Shown in pieces: positions 8,670 through 20,195 of a stretch of DNA of 64,000 bases. The DNA is from Castellaniella sp041677825 (lineage in GTDB: Bacteria > Pseudomonadota > Gammaproteobacteria > Burkholderiales > Burkholderiaceae_B): the NCBI RefSeq assembly GCF_041677825.1, contig NZ_JBAYPG010000002.1:62001-126000 (forward strand), in the 5' to 3' direction. Position 1 is the stretch's first letter, and each line of letters opens with the position of its first letter. The notes under the pieces are model-generated. The model was not told the DNA's origin and ran no database searches. It saw nothing but the letters and a program-made list of their open reading frames with translations. The position numbers and the translations under genes are program-made.

Positions 8670-9848
8670 TCAGCGTTCGAGCGCAGCCACGGCCGGCAGC
8701 GTGCGCCCCTCGAGGAACTCGAGAAAAGCCCCGCCACCAGTGGAAATATAGCTCATGCGATCTGTGATGCCGAAATGCGCGATGGCAGCCAGCGTATCGC
8801 CGCCACCGGCAATCGAAAACGCAGCGGACTCCGCAATGGCGTGGGCCAGCACCTGGGTACCCCTGGAAAAGGCCTCGAATTCGAATACCCCCACCGGGCC
8901 ATTCCAGACGATGGTGCCCGCCGAGCGCAGCTGACCCGCCAGGCGCGCCGCCGTGCGAGGGCCGATATCGAGGATCATGTCAGCGGCAGCCACCTCGGCC
9001 ACCGGCTTGACCGTCGCGGGCGCGTGCGCTGCGAATTCGGGTGCCACCACGACGTCTTCCGGAATCGGCACCTGCACCCCGCGCGCCTGCATGGCCTGCA
9101 TGATGGTGCGCGCCTGATCGACCTGATCGGGTTCGGCCAGCGAGCGGCCGATGGGCAGGCCCGCGGCGAGCATGAATGTATTGGCAATCCCCCCACCGAC
9201 GATGAGCTCGTCGACACGGGCCGCAAGCGATTGCAGGATGGACAGCTTGGTGGATACCTTCGAACCGCCCACAATGGCCACCAGAGGCCGACGGGGATTG
9301 TCCAGGGCACGGCCCAGGGCATCGAGTTCGGCCGCCATCAGAGGCCCGGCACACGCCAGCGGCACGGCGCGTGCCAGGCCGTCGGTCGTGGCTTCCGACC
9401 GATGCGCCGCACCAAATGCATCATTCACATAGACATCGCACAGGGCGGCCATGCGACGCACGAGTTCCGGGGCATTGCGCTTTTCGCCGCGGTTGCAGCG
9501 GCAGTTCTCGAGCAGTACGACTTCGCCTGGGGCCACCTGCACCCCATCCAGCCAATCCACCATGAGGGGCACGGGCTGGCCCAGCAGTTCGGCGAGGCGC
9601 TGCGCGACCGGCTGCAGGCTGTCTTCAGGGCGCACCAGCCCTTCCTGGGGACGCCCCAGGTGCGAGGTGACCATGACGGCCGCGCCCGCCTGCAGGGCCA
9701 GGCGTATCGCTGGCACCGAAGCCCGGATGCGCGTGTCGTCACGGATCCGCCCCTGATCCAGCGGTACATTGAGGTCGGAGCGGATGAAGACACGCTTGCC
9801 CTGCAAGGCAGTGCCGCGCGCCAGATCGGATAACAAGGCAATCGTCAT
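8670..9848 (-). CDS. pgk: Phosphoglycerate kinase
   Basis: Transfers the acyl phosphate of 1,3-bisphosphoglycerate to ADP in glycolysis, and runs in reverse in gluconeogenesis. The 392-residue length is normal. The N-terminal signature (VFIRSDLNVPLD), the substrate-loop HLGRP and the C-terminal nucleotide loop (STGGGAFLEF) are intact. The ATG at 9848 matches the family start. It lies downstream of gap but behind an intrinsic terminator that ends about 22 bases before the start codon, so expression probably depends on read-through. Confidence 0.97.
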   Translation of the reverse strand: MTIALLSDLARGTALQGKRVFIRSDLNVPLDQGRIRDDTRIRASVPAIRLALQAGAAVMVTSHLGRPQEGLVRPEDSLQPVAQRLAELLGQPVPLMVDWLDGVQVAPGEVVLLENCRCNRGEKRNAPELVRRMAALCDVYVNDAFGAAHRSEATTDGLARAVPLACAGPLMAAELDALGRALDNPRRPLVAIVGGSKVSTKLSILQSLAARVDELIVGGGIANTFMLAAGLPIGRSLAEPDQVDQARTIMQAMQARGVQVPIPEDVVVAPEFAAHAPATVKPVAEVAAADMILDIGPRTAARLAGQLRSAGTIVWNGPVGVFEFEAFSRGTQVLAHAIAESAAFSIAGGGDTLAAIAHFGITDRMSYISTGGGAFLEFLEGRTLPAVAALER

Positions 9849-9870
9849 GGAAGGGCCCCCTGGTGGCACG

Positions 9871-9898
9871 AAAAATGGGGCGGGTTGCGCCCCGCCCC
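9871..9898 (-). terminator. Intrinsic terminator between gap and pgk
   Basis: On the minus strand a perfect 8-bp GC stem (GGGGCGGG / CCCGCCCC, loop of 6) is followed at once by ATTTTT. It sits 42 bases after the gap stop and about 22 bases before the pgk ATG. That leaves no room for a separate pgk promoter downstream, so it likely acts as a partial terminator that lowers pgk relative to tkt-gap. Confidence 0.8.
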
Positions 9899-9939
9899 GA
9901 CAGACACGCGCCAGCGCCGCGCTGACGCGGGGATATCGC

Positions 9940-10950
9940 TCAACGGGCTGCCATGAGCGCCACTGTGGTATCCAGCATGCGGTTCGAAAAACCCCACTCG
10001 TTGTCGTACCAGGAGGACACCTTGACCAGGGATCCGGAGACCTTGGTCAGGGCAGCGTCCACCGTGCTGGAGGCGGGGTCATGATTGAAGTCGATCGACA
10101 CCAGGGGTTCGGTGGTGTAGGCAAGAATGCCCTTGAGCGGCCCCCGGGCGGCGTCAGCAAGAATACCATTGACCTCGTCCACCGACGTATCGCGACTGGC
10201 CACGAAGGTCAGGTCGACAATGGATACATTGATGGTGGGTACACGGATGGCGTAGCCATCGAGTTTGCCATTGAGCTCAGGCAGGACCAGGCCCACCGCC
10301 GAGGCCGCCCCCGTCTTGGTGGGAATCATGCTGTGCGTGGCCGAGCGCGCACGGCGCAGATCCGAATGGTAGACATCGGTGAGCACCTGATCATTGGTAT
10401 AGGCGTGCACGGTGGTCATCAGGCCGGTGACCACACCCAGTTTCTGATGCAGCGGATACACCAGCGGTGCCAGGCAGTTGGTGGTGCAGGAGGCGTTCGA
10501 GATCACCGTATCGGAGGCCTTGAGCACCTGATGGTTCACACCGTAGACGATGGTGGCATCGACGTCCTTGCCTCCAGGCGCCGAGATGATCACTTTCTTG
10601 GCCCCACCCTGCAGATGGGCTGACGCTTTTTCCTTGGAAGTGAAAAGCCCCGTGCATTCGAGCACCACGTCGACCTCGAGTTCCCCCCAGGGCAGCTGGG
10701 CCGGATTGCGCTCTGCCAGCACACGGATTCGATCACCATTGACGACCATGCAGTCGCCATCGACCTCGACCGTGCCCGGGAAACGGCCATGGGCCGTATC
10801 GTGGCGTGTCAGGTGCGCATTGGTTTCGGGATTGCCCAGGTCATTGATGGCGACGATCTGGATATCGTGCTGCTTGCCGTCTTCGTAGTGTGCTCGCAGG
10901 ATGTTGCGGCCTATGCGGCCATAGCCATTGATGGCAACGCGGATCGTCAT
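9940..10950 (-). CDS. gap: Glyceraldehyde-3-phosphate dehydrogenase, type I
   Basis: Phosphorylating GAPDH of central carbon metabolism, 336 residues. The Rossmann start INGYGRIGRN is at residues 7-16 and the catalytic Cys is residue 155 (SNASCTTNCL). Further conserved segments (IPTKTGAA, RVPTINVS, WYDNEWGFS) are intact. The ATG at 10950 overlaps the tkt stop by four bases (ATGA), so translation is probably coupled to tkt. The longer frame upstream is a shadow inside tkt. INDLG after the second strand is the usual NAD-binding form. Confidence 0.97.
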   Translation of the reverse strand: MTIRVAINGYGRIGRNILRAHYEDGKQHDIQIVAINDLGNPETNAHLTRHDTAHGRFPGTVEVDGDCMVVNGDRIRVLAERNPAQLPWGELEVDVVLECTGLFTSKEKASAHLQGGAKKVIISAPGGKDVDATIVYGVNHQVLKASDTVISNASCTTNCLAPLVYPLHQKLGVVTGLMTTVHAYTNDQVLTDVYHSDLRRARSATHSMIPTKTGAASAVGLVLPELNGKLDGYAIRVPTINVSIVDLTFVASRDTSVDEVNGILADAARGPLKGILAYTTEPLVSIDFNHDPASSTVDAALTKVSGSLVKVSSWYDNEWGFSNRMLDTTVALMAAR

Positions 10951-13007
10951 GAGAAATCTCCTTGTAAAAGCTGCTCGGTGGTGGCCGCCACGTGTTCGGC
11001 CGTCAGCCCGAAATGTTTGAACAATTGCCCTGCAGGTGCGGATTCGCCGAATGTGTCCAGACCCACGACGGCCCCATTGGTGCCCACATACCGGTACCAG
11101 CCTGCCGTCACACCGGCTTCTATCGCAACTCGGGGCAAATGGGCAGGCAGCACGGCAGTGCGCCAGGACGCCGGCTGCACATCGAACGCCTGGGTGCATG
11201 GCATGGACACCACGCGCGTGGCCGTACCCCGCTCGGCCAGGAGATCCTGCGCCTGCAGCGCCAGCTCGACCTCGGACCCCGTCGCAATGAGCACGGCACG
11301 CGCCCCGGCCATGTCGCGCAGGATATAGCCGCCGCGCGCAATGGCCTGCGTGGTGTCCGCATCGCGTGCCACGAAAGGCAGGTTCTGGCGCGAAAGCAGC
11401 AAGGCCGTGGGCCCGCCATCGTGCACGGCCATGCCCAGGCTGGCCGGGCGAGCCAGCGCGCAGCGCCAGGCTACGGCCGTCTCGGTGGTGTCGCAGGGCC
11501 GCCAGACATGCAGGTTGGGAATCAGGCGCAGACTGGCTGCCTGCTCGACCGGCTGGTGGGTCGGACCATCTTCACCCACGCCGATCGAATCATGGGTGAA
11601 TACATGCACCACCCGCTGCTTCATGAGCGCCGCCATGCGCAGGGCGTTGCGGGAATAATCGGAAAAAGTGAGAAAGGTGCCCCCGAAAGGCAGAAAGCCG
11701 CCATGCAGGGCAATGCCGTTCATGATGGCCGCCATGCCGAATTCGCGTACGCCATAATTGATGTGGCGCCCTGGTTGCAGGCCGGAATCCGTGCGTCGCA
11801 ACGGCACCACCCCGGGCCAGTCAGTGAAGTTGGACCCGGTCAGGTCGGCCGAGCCCCCGAGGAGCTCGGGCAGGATGCCTGCAAAGGCTGCAATCGACTG
11901 TTGCGATGCCTTGCGGCTGGCGATGGACTCGGCCCGGTCCTGCGTGGCACGGACCCAGTCGGCGGCGCGGCGCTCGAAATCGACCGGCAGCTCGCCCGCC
12001 ATGCGCCGGCAGAGTTCGGCCGCCAGGCGGGGGTGTTCTGCCGCATACTGATCAAAGCGCGTCTGCCACTCGGATTGCAGTTCGGCACCCCGGCGTCGGG
12101 CATCCCAATAATCGTAGACTTCACGGGGGATCTCGAATGGCGGCAGGGTCCAGCCCAGCGCCTTGCGGGCGGCCGCGATTTCGTCGGCCCCCAGAGGAGA
12201 ACCATGGATTTTCTCGGAACCGGCCTTGTTGGGCGCCCCCTTGCCAATGATGGTACGGCAGCAGATCAGGGTGGGCCCGTGATCGGCCTCGGCATGCGCG
12301 CGCGCCTGGCCGATGGCGGCTTCGATGGCGGCCATGTCATGGCCGTCGACATTGCGCAGCACATTCCAGCCATAGGCTTCGAAACGATCCGGGGTCTTGT
12401 CGGCAAACCAGGACTGCACCTGCCCATCGATGGAGATGCCGTTGTCATCGTAGAAGACGATCAGGCGCGACAGCCCCAAGGTGCCGGCAAGCGAGCAGGC
12501 CTCATGGGAGATCCCTTCCATCAGGCAGCCATCACCCACGAACGCCCATGTCAGGTGGTCGATGATGGCGTGCCCCGGACGGTTGAATTCTGCCGCCAGC
12601 AGGGCCTCGGCAAGCGCCATGCCGACCGCGTTTGCAAGCCCCTGACCGAGCGGCCCAGTGGTCGTTTCGACCCCCGGCGTGACCCCGACTTCAGGGTGCC
12701 CCGGCGTGCGTGAATCCAGCTGGCGGAAATTGCGCAGCTCGGACATGGACAGGTTGTATCCTGTCAGATGCAGCAAGGCATAGAGGAGCATCGAACCATG
12801 CCCATTCGAGAGCACGAAACGATCGCGGTTCACCCAGGCGGGATCCGACGGGTTGTGATTCAGGTGCCGGGTGAACAGCACATGAGCGATGTCGGCCATG
12901 CCCATGGGTGCCCCCGGGTGTCCCGAATTGGCATGCTGTACGGCATCCATGGCCAGAATACGAATGGCGTGGGCCATGGAAGGGTCGGGGGCAGACAGAA
13001 CACTCAT
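10947..13007 (-). CDS. tkt: Transketolase
   Basis: Thiamine-diphosphate enzyme of the pentose phosphate pathway and, in autotrophs, the Calvin cycle; it moves two-carbon units between sugar phosphates. At 686 residues it is full length. The ThDP motif (GDGCLMEG...DDNGISIDG), the N-terminal GHPGAPMG and the pyrimidine-domain segment (HDSIGVGEDGPTHQP) are all present. I placed the start at the ATG at 13007, before MSVLSAPDPS. It is the first gene of tkt-gap and is divergent from rsmE. Confidence 0.96.
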   Translation of the reverse strand: MSVLSAPDPSMAHAIRILAMDAVQHANSGHPGAPMGMADIAHVLFTRHLNHNPSDPAWVNRDRFVLSNGHGSMLLYALLHLTGYNLSMSELRNFRQLDSRTPGHPEVGVTPGVETTTGPLGQGLANAVGMALAEALLAAEFNRPGHAIIDHLTWAFVGDGCLMEGISHEACSLAGTLGLSRLIVFYDDNGISIDGQVQSWFADKTPDRFEAYGWNVLRNVDGHDMAAIEAAIGQARAHAEADHGPTLICCRTIIGKGAPNKAGSEKIHGSPLGADEIAAARKALGWTLPPFEIPREVYDYWDARRRGAELQSEWQTRFDQYAAEHPRLAAELCRRMAGELPVDFERRAADWVRATQDRAESIASRKASQQSIAAFAGILPELLGGSADLTGSNFTDWPGVVPLRRTDSGLQPGRHINYGVREFGMAAIMNGIALHGGFLPFGGTFLTFSDYSRNALRMAALMKQRVVHVFTHDSIGVGEDGPTHQPVEQAASLRLIPNLHVWRPCDTTETAVAWRCALARPASLGMAVHDGGPTALLLSRQNLPFVARDADTTQAIARGGYILRDMAGARAVLIATGSEVELALQAQDLLAERGTATRVVSMPCTQAFDVQPASWRTAVLPAHLPRVAIEAGVTAGWYRYVGTNGAVVGLDTFGESAPAGQLFKHFGLTAEHVAATTEQLLQGDFS

Positions 13008-13130
13008 GGGGGCTCGGTGGCCAGCCAGGGCCACGGGGCCCGGCCAGACAGTTTTCAAGTGGCAAATCCCCTCATTTTAACAGCTTGGTGCAAGTGATTT
13101 ATTATTCATGCCCTGAACCAGAGATCCTTC

Positions 13131-13853
13131 ATGAGCACGCCCCGATTCTTCTACCCCGCGCCGCTGGTCGGCCAGACGCAGCCCGGGCTGCCGGAACCCA
13201 TGGCGCACCATGCGCAGCACGTGCTGCGGCTCGGGCCAGGCCAGCACGTGGTCCTGTTTGATGGCCACGGCGGCGAATACCCTGGCGTACTGCACAGCTC
13301 GGGCACCGGGCTGTATGTCCAGCTGGCTGGGCATGATCCTGTTGAGCGCGAGCTCACCGGGCAACTGGTCCTGCTGCAGGGGCTGGCCAGCGGCGACAAG
13401 ATGGACTGGATCGTCGAAAAGGCGGTGGAACTCGGGGTGAGCGAACTGCAGCCCATCACCGCCCAGCGCAGCGTACTGCGCCTGGCAGGCGAGCGGCTGG
13501 GCAAGCGCATGGCACGCTGGCAGGCCATCGTGCAGTCTGCCAGCGCGCAATGCGGGCGCAATCGGCTGATGCGGGTACACGCCCCTGTCAGCCTGGCTGA
13601 CGCGCTGGCCCAGGCACGCGGCACGGTATTGTTCTGCGACCCCGAAGGGGGGCAGGCCCTGTCACAGGCCCTTGCCGACGCGCCGGCACGCCTTGGCCTG
13701 CTGATCGGCCCCGAAGGCGGCTGGTCCGACCAGGAACACGCTCTTGCACGACAGCACGGCCTGCTGCCCATACGCTTCGGACCCCGTGTCCTGCGCACAG
13801 AAACCGCCGGGATGGCACTGGCCGTGGCGTGCACGACCCTGCTGGGCTGGTAG
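13131..13853 (+). CDS. rsmE: 16S rRNA (uracil(1498)-N(3))-methyltransferase RsmE
   Basis: SPOUT-class methyltransferase that makes m3U1498 in helix 44 of 16S rRNA. It has 240 residues: an N-terminal PUA-like domain followed by the knotted domain with the SAM-binding loop GLLIGPEGGWSDQE near residues 185-198. The C-terminus (LRTETAGMALAVA) is typical of the family. It is divergent from tkt and converges with the barstar-like gene. Confidence 0.94.
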   Translation: MSTPRFFYPAPLVGQTQPGLPEPMAHHAQHVLRLGPGQHVVLFDGHGGEYPGVLHSSGTGLYVQLAGHDPVERELTGQLVLLQGLASGDKMDWIVEKAVELGVSELQPITAQRSVLRLAGERLGKRMARWQAIVQSASAQCGRNRLMRVHAPVSLADALAQARGTVLFCDPEGGQALSQALADAPARLGLLIGPEGGWSDQEHALARQHGLLPIRFGPRVLRTETAGMALAVACTTLLGW

Positions 13854-13921
13854 GCCGGGGTACACCCGACCCGGATTGCCGCAGGTACGGGCTGTTCAGC
13901 CGACGTGCCCCGCGTACGGAT

Positions 13922-14380
13922 TCAGTCGCCGCGCCCCGAATACGGGGTCGGGTCGACCCCGGGTTCGGGCGCCGGGTGTGCACCAGCGTGCTGGATGGCG
14001 TACGCAAAGCGGCGCTCGTTGTTGGCCGCGAATTCGACCACATCATCGCATACGGCCTGTATGGCCAACGTGTCTTCAGCCAGGGCCGGATCCCCGGAAT
14101 GCAGGTGCCGAAACCAGAGAAACAGGCCTTCCTTCTGGTCGAGCAGGGTATCGCACAAGCCATCGTACAAGGCGTCGAAATCGCCCCCGAAGAACTCCGG
14201 ATAATCGATCGCCTTGACCACTGCGCGCAGCACGGCCGAACGGTTGCGCGCCCGGTCGCAATCCACGACCAGCGCCGTCAGGCCGGATTCGGCTGCCGCG
14301 GCCAGCGCAGCACTCTCGCTGACGGATTCAGCATCGACCCTGCCTTGCATGGGTGCATTTTTTGTCTGGGCCGAACTCAT
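13922..14380 (-). CDS. Barstar-family protein
   Basis: A 152-residue protein with a barstar-like core at about residues 40-130, including the family pattern YPEFFGGDFDALYDGLCD. Barstar is the intracellular inhibitor of barnase-type ribonucleases. No ribonuclease gene lies beside it in this window, so its target is unknown, and many free-standing homologues in Burkholderiales are uncharacterised. The ATG at 14380 overlaps the patatin stop by four bases, which suggests translational coupling. It is the last gene of the maeB-patatin-barstar run. The family call is good; the role is not known. Confidence 0.8.
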   Translation of the reverse strand: MSSAQTKNAPMQGRVDAESVSESAALAAAAESGLTALVVDCDRARNRSAVLRAVVKAIDYPEFFGGDFDALYDGLCDTLLDQKEGLFLWFRHLHSGDPALAEDTLAIQAVCDDVVEFAANNERRFAYAIQHAGAHPAPEPGVDPTPYSGRGD

Positions 14381-15583
14381 GCGGACCACTCCTTGAAAAA
14401 AGCGATCACTTCTTCAGCGTGATTCATGCTGTCGGACCTGCCCAGTTCGATCAGGCTGCGGGTGTAGCCAGGTTCGAACAACAGGTAGGATACCAAGGCC
14501 CCACCCCCTGACTCCAGCCTGCGCGGCGAAACACCCAGCACCCGGAACAAAGTACGCACGGCCCGCGGCAGCTCGTCGAGGTGCTCCAGTGCGATCTCGT
14601 CCAGAGAGCGACTGGGTGCGATCATCAGGGTATGGATGGGACGCAGTGTCTCGCTTTTTAATCCATTTGCAGGGATTCGCGCAAGCAGGCCGTTGATTCG
14701 CTGCATGCGCTCCATGTCGAGCGCCACGCCATCGAGGAAGATATTCGACAGCGTATGGCCGGCAATCTGCGCAATGCTGGGATACGGCGGGCTGAGATCA
14801 TGGTTGTCGGGCCCCATGCCGCCCTGATCGTTGGTGCCGATGACGAAAACCCGCTGCGCCCCCAGATGGATGGCCGGGCTGATGGGCGCCAATTGCCGCA
14901 TGGAGCCGTCACCGCACCACAGGGTACGCCCCTGTGTGAGCAGGGCCCGGGCCGGAAACACGAAGGGAATGGCACTGGATGCCAGGAGATGATCCACCCC
15001 GATGGGGCAGGCCACGGCGCGCCGCAACGTGCGCGTCCACGGCTCGATGGCCCGCCGCGCCTGGTAGAAGGTCAGATGCTCGCCCGAGGTGTAGTCGGTG
15101 GCCGTCACCGCCAGCGCCGCCAGACGCCTGCTGGCCAAATTGCGTTCCAGGAGCGGGAAATTCAGGGTACGCGCCAGCAGGTCTGCAAGCGGCTGGTTGT
15201 TCAGCAGGGAATGCGGCGCCCGGTGGGACAGCTGGGGCCGGATCCACCCCAGTGCGAACATGCCCAGCCACTGCAGGCCCGTATGCGCCAGACGCGGAAT
15301 ATCGGCGTAATAGATGTTGTCGGTATGCAGCGATTGCCACAGGGTAACCAGATGATCGATGGCCTGATGCGGCTGATGCGCCCGGCAGGCCAGCGCGGCT
15401 GCATTGATGGCACCCGCCGATGTGCCGCAGATGATGTCGAACGGGTTGGCGATCCCGGGCCTGCGCCCGGGATCGAGCAATTGCATGACCCCGGACAGGA
15501 CCCCCGCCTGATAGGCTGCGCGAGCCCCCCCTCCGGTGAGCACGAGGCCAATGGCGCCGCCACCGGGCCCCCGTCCGGCCAGA

Positions 15584-15609
<26 letters not shown>
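14377..15609 (-). CDS. Patatin-like phospholipase family protein
   Basis: A predicted lipid acyl hydrolase with a Ser-Asp dyad, 410 residues. The oxyanion loop TGGGARAAYQ lies near residues 25-34, the nucleophile Ser64 is in GTSAG, and the catalytic Asp is in a GDGS segment near residue 230. There is no signal peptide, so it probably acts in the cytosol or at the inner face of the membrane. It overlaps the maeB stop by 26 bases and is coupled to barstar downstream. The lipid substrate cannot be predicted. Confidence 0.88.
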
Positions 15610-17878
<2,269 letters not shown>

Positions 17879-18018
17879 GAAGGCATGCCTTATCAAAGTG
17901 AGCATGCCCGGGCAGGGCCCGAGCATGGCAGTGGAAGATGTTTCATTCTAGCCGCTCGCGAGCCCGACGACTACGCCCGCGCGACCACTGTTTCCGCAGA
18001 TGATCCCCCGGCCTGCGT

Positions 18019-18933
18019 TCAGGACGGCACTTCGAAGGACTGGGCCTGCCCTGGAAACAGGCCATCGGGGTCGAACAGCTGTTTGATGGCCCCATCGCGC
18101 TCGGCAGACTGTGAACGCGCCACCACGCGCTGGCCATAGCGCTCGCCCCACGGGCGCCGCACGGGCTGCCCCAGGCGCTCGTCGAATACCAGCCATTCGA
18201 CCCAGCCCAATTCACCCCCATGACCGAGCAGCAGCTGGGCCAGATTGACGCTGTGGCCATCCGCCGGGCACAGTGCGTCGAGACGATAGGCGCCCTCCCA
18301 GACAGCGCCGCTCGCTGGCGCCTGGACGATGGACGCCGCCAGTTCGAACAGGCGCGGCACCATGGACTGCACCCTGACATTGTCGAGCGGCTTCTGGTTG
18401 TCGACACCGAACGCGCCCAGGTTGGCGCGCGTGCCGTCGCCGAGAAGCACCTGGGCATGCACCAGGCCACTGTCGATGGTGTGCCCTGCATCCCAGTCGC
18501 ACGAGCGGCGATCGGCCAGCCACGCGGCCACCGTCAGATGGGCCGGCTGGTCGCGGAACTGGCGCAGGCCCACCGCTTCCAGATCCCCCAGCAGGCAGCC
18601 TGGCTGCACGAACCAGCGTGGGTCGGATTCACCCAGGCGTTCGCAGCGGGCGATTGCCGCGCCGGGTTCGACCCACAGCACGGGCTCGCCATCGAGCCGG
18701 GCCCCGGACGGTATGCCATCGAGCGCCAGCGTGATGCCGAATTCATGGCACAGGGCGCGCACCTGAAAGACGTCCTGCATGCCGGCCGGCACCATGCGCG
18801 CACCGCCCGCCGCGGTACCGAAATCGAACACCGACCCTTCCACGACCCGCCTGAGGCGCGACAGAAAGTGCTCCCAGGGTGTGCGCTGTGACCGCTGGCC
18901 AGTGAGGAACGCGCGTCGCGATGTGGGCTGCAT
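18019..18933 (-). CDS. FAD-linked oxidase-like protein, degenerate (GlcE-like)
   Basis: A 304-residue protein I recognise only partly. The tail FDPDGLFPGQ is the usual ending of GlcD/GlcE-type FAD-linked oxidases. The first half keeps an echo of the PCMH FAD-binding fold (LWVEPGA, FVQPGCLLGDLEAVGL, VLLGDGTRANLGAFG). The normal glycine-rich FAD loop and the TIGG-type motif are missing or altered, so FAD binding is doubtful. It is upstream of maeB on the same strand with a 140-base gap. Function is unknown; a relic or repurposed oxidase subunit is the simplest reading. Confidence 0.6.
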   Translation of the reverse strand: MQPTSRRAFLTGQRSQRTPWEHFLSRLRRVVEGSVFDFGTAAGGARMVPAGMQDVFQVRALCHEFGITLALDGIPSGARLDGEPVLWVEPGAAIARCERLGESDPRWFVQPGCLLGDLEAVGLRQFRDQPAHLTVAAWLADRRSCDWDAGHTIDSGLVHAQVLLGDGTRANLGAFGVDNQKPLDNVRVQSMVPRLFELAASIVQAPASGAVWEGAYRLDALCPADGHSVNLAQLLLGHGGELGWVEWLVFDERLGQPVRRPWGERYGQRVVARSQSAERDGAIKQLFDPDGLFPGQAQSFEVPS

Positions 18934-18995
18934 GACAGAAGTCTCCCAGGTCAGCCGCTACAATACGGCATTCGATGATTCAGCAGGATGCGGCA

Positions 18996-20177
18996 ATGCC
19001 CAGGCCAGCAGACAGGACCCGGCACACGGTGCCATTTTATGCGATGGAAATCCTGAAACAGGCCCAGGCGCTGGCGGCACAAGGCCGGGACATCATCAGC
19101 CTGGGGGTGGGCGAACCCGATTTTCGGGCGCCACCCGCCGTACTCGATGCGCTTGCACGGGCCACGGATGCCGGCCTGGGCGGGTATGTCGAGGCGTTGG
19201 GCATCCCTGCACTGCGCGAGGCGCTGGCACATTATTACAACCAGCATTTCGGCACCACACTGGATGCCTCCCGCGTGATGGTCACCTCGGGCGCCTCGGG
19301 CGCCTTGTTGCTGGCCGCCATGGCCCTGATCAACCCTGGCGACGAAGTCCTGATGCCAGACCCCTGCTATCCGGCCAACCGCAACTTCATTCTGGCCGCA
19401 GGCGGCCAGACACGGCTGATCCCCACCGAAGCCGCACAGAATTTCCAGCTCTGTGCGGATGACATCCATACGCACTGGGGGCCGCAGACCCGAGGTGTGC
19501 TGATTGCCTCACCCGGCAATCCGACCGGCACATCCATGAGCCGCAGCGCCTTGCAGGCACTGATCGCGGCCGTTCGCGCACGTGGCGGCTGGATCATCAT
19601 GGACGAGATCTATCTGGGGCTGGCCTACGATCACGCGCCCGGCAGCGCGCTGACGCTGGACGACGACATCGTGGTCATCAACAGCTTCTCAAAATACTTC
19701 CACATGACCGGGTGGCGCCTGGGGTGGCTGATCGCGCCGCCCACCCTGCTGCCTGCGCTCGAGCGCCTGGGCGCAAGCCTGGCCATCTGCGCGCCGTCCC
19801 TGGCGCAGCACGCCGCCCTGGCCTGTTTCGAGCCCGATACCCTGAAGATCTACGAACAGCGTCGGCAAGCCTTCCAGCAACGGCGTGACTTCCTCTTGCC
19901 CGCCTTTGCGGGCCTGGGCCTGGACATACCCGCACGCCCCGATGGCGCCTTCTACATTTTTGCCGATATCCGCCGCCTCGGCCTGGACAGCACTGCATTC
20001 TGCCAGCAACTGCTGCATGAAGCCGGCGTGGCAGCAGTGCCCGGCCTGGATTTCGGTCAGGCTCACGCGGCGCACACCGTACGTTTTTCGTATGCCATCG
20101 GGCTGGGCCGCCTGCAGCAGGCGATCGAACGGATGGCCCCCTTCCTGGCGTGGCTTGCGGATGCACCCCAGAACTGA
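18996..20177 (+). CDS. Pyridoxal phosphate-dependent aminotransferase, class I/II
   Basis: Fold-type I aminotransferase of the AspC/AlaT group, 393 residues. Seen: ISLGVGEPDF near the N-terminus, the conserved NPTG segment (SPGNPTGTSM), the aspartate of the cofactor site (IIMDEIYLGLAYD), the Schiff-base lysine in SFSKYFHMTGWRLGW, and the C-terminal Arg in VRFSYAIG. I prefer the second ATG (18996), which has AGGA seven bases upstream; an ATG at 18975 would add seven residues. Amino-acid specificity is not readable from sequence. Confidence 0.9.
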   Translation: MPRPADRTRHTVPFYAMEILKQAQALAAQGRDIISLGVGEPDFRAPPAVLDALARATDAGLGGYVEALGIPALREALAHYYNQHFGTTLDASRVMVTSGASGALLLAAMALINPGDEVLMPDPCYPANRNFILAAGGQTRLIPTEAAQNFQLCADDIHTHWGPQTRGVLIASPGNPTGTSMSRSALQALIAAVRARGGWIIMDEIYLGLAYDHAPGSALTLDDDIVVINSFSKYFHMTGWRLGWLIAPPTLLPALERLGASLAICAPSLAQHAALACFEPDTLKIYEQRRQAFQQRRDFLLPAFAGLGLDIPARPDGAFYIFADIRRLGLDSTAFCQQLLHEAGVAAVPGLDFGQAHAAHTVRFSYAIGLGRLQQAIERMAPFLAWLADAPQN

Positions 20178-20195
20178 GCCCCCCATGCAGCACCC

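Noticed and set aside
10992..12713. A 573-codon plus-strand frame
   Set aside because: It is antisense to tkt and has no plausible domain.
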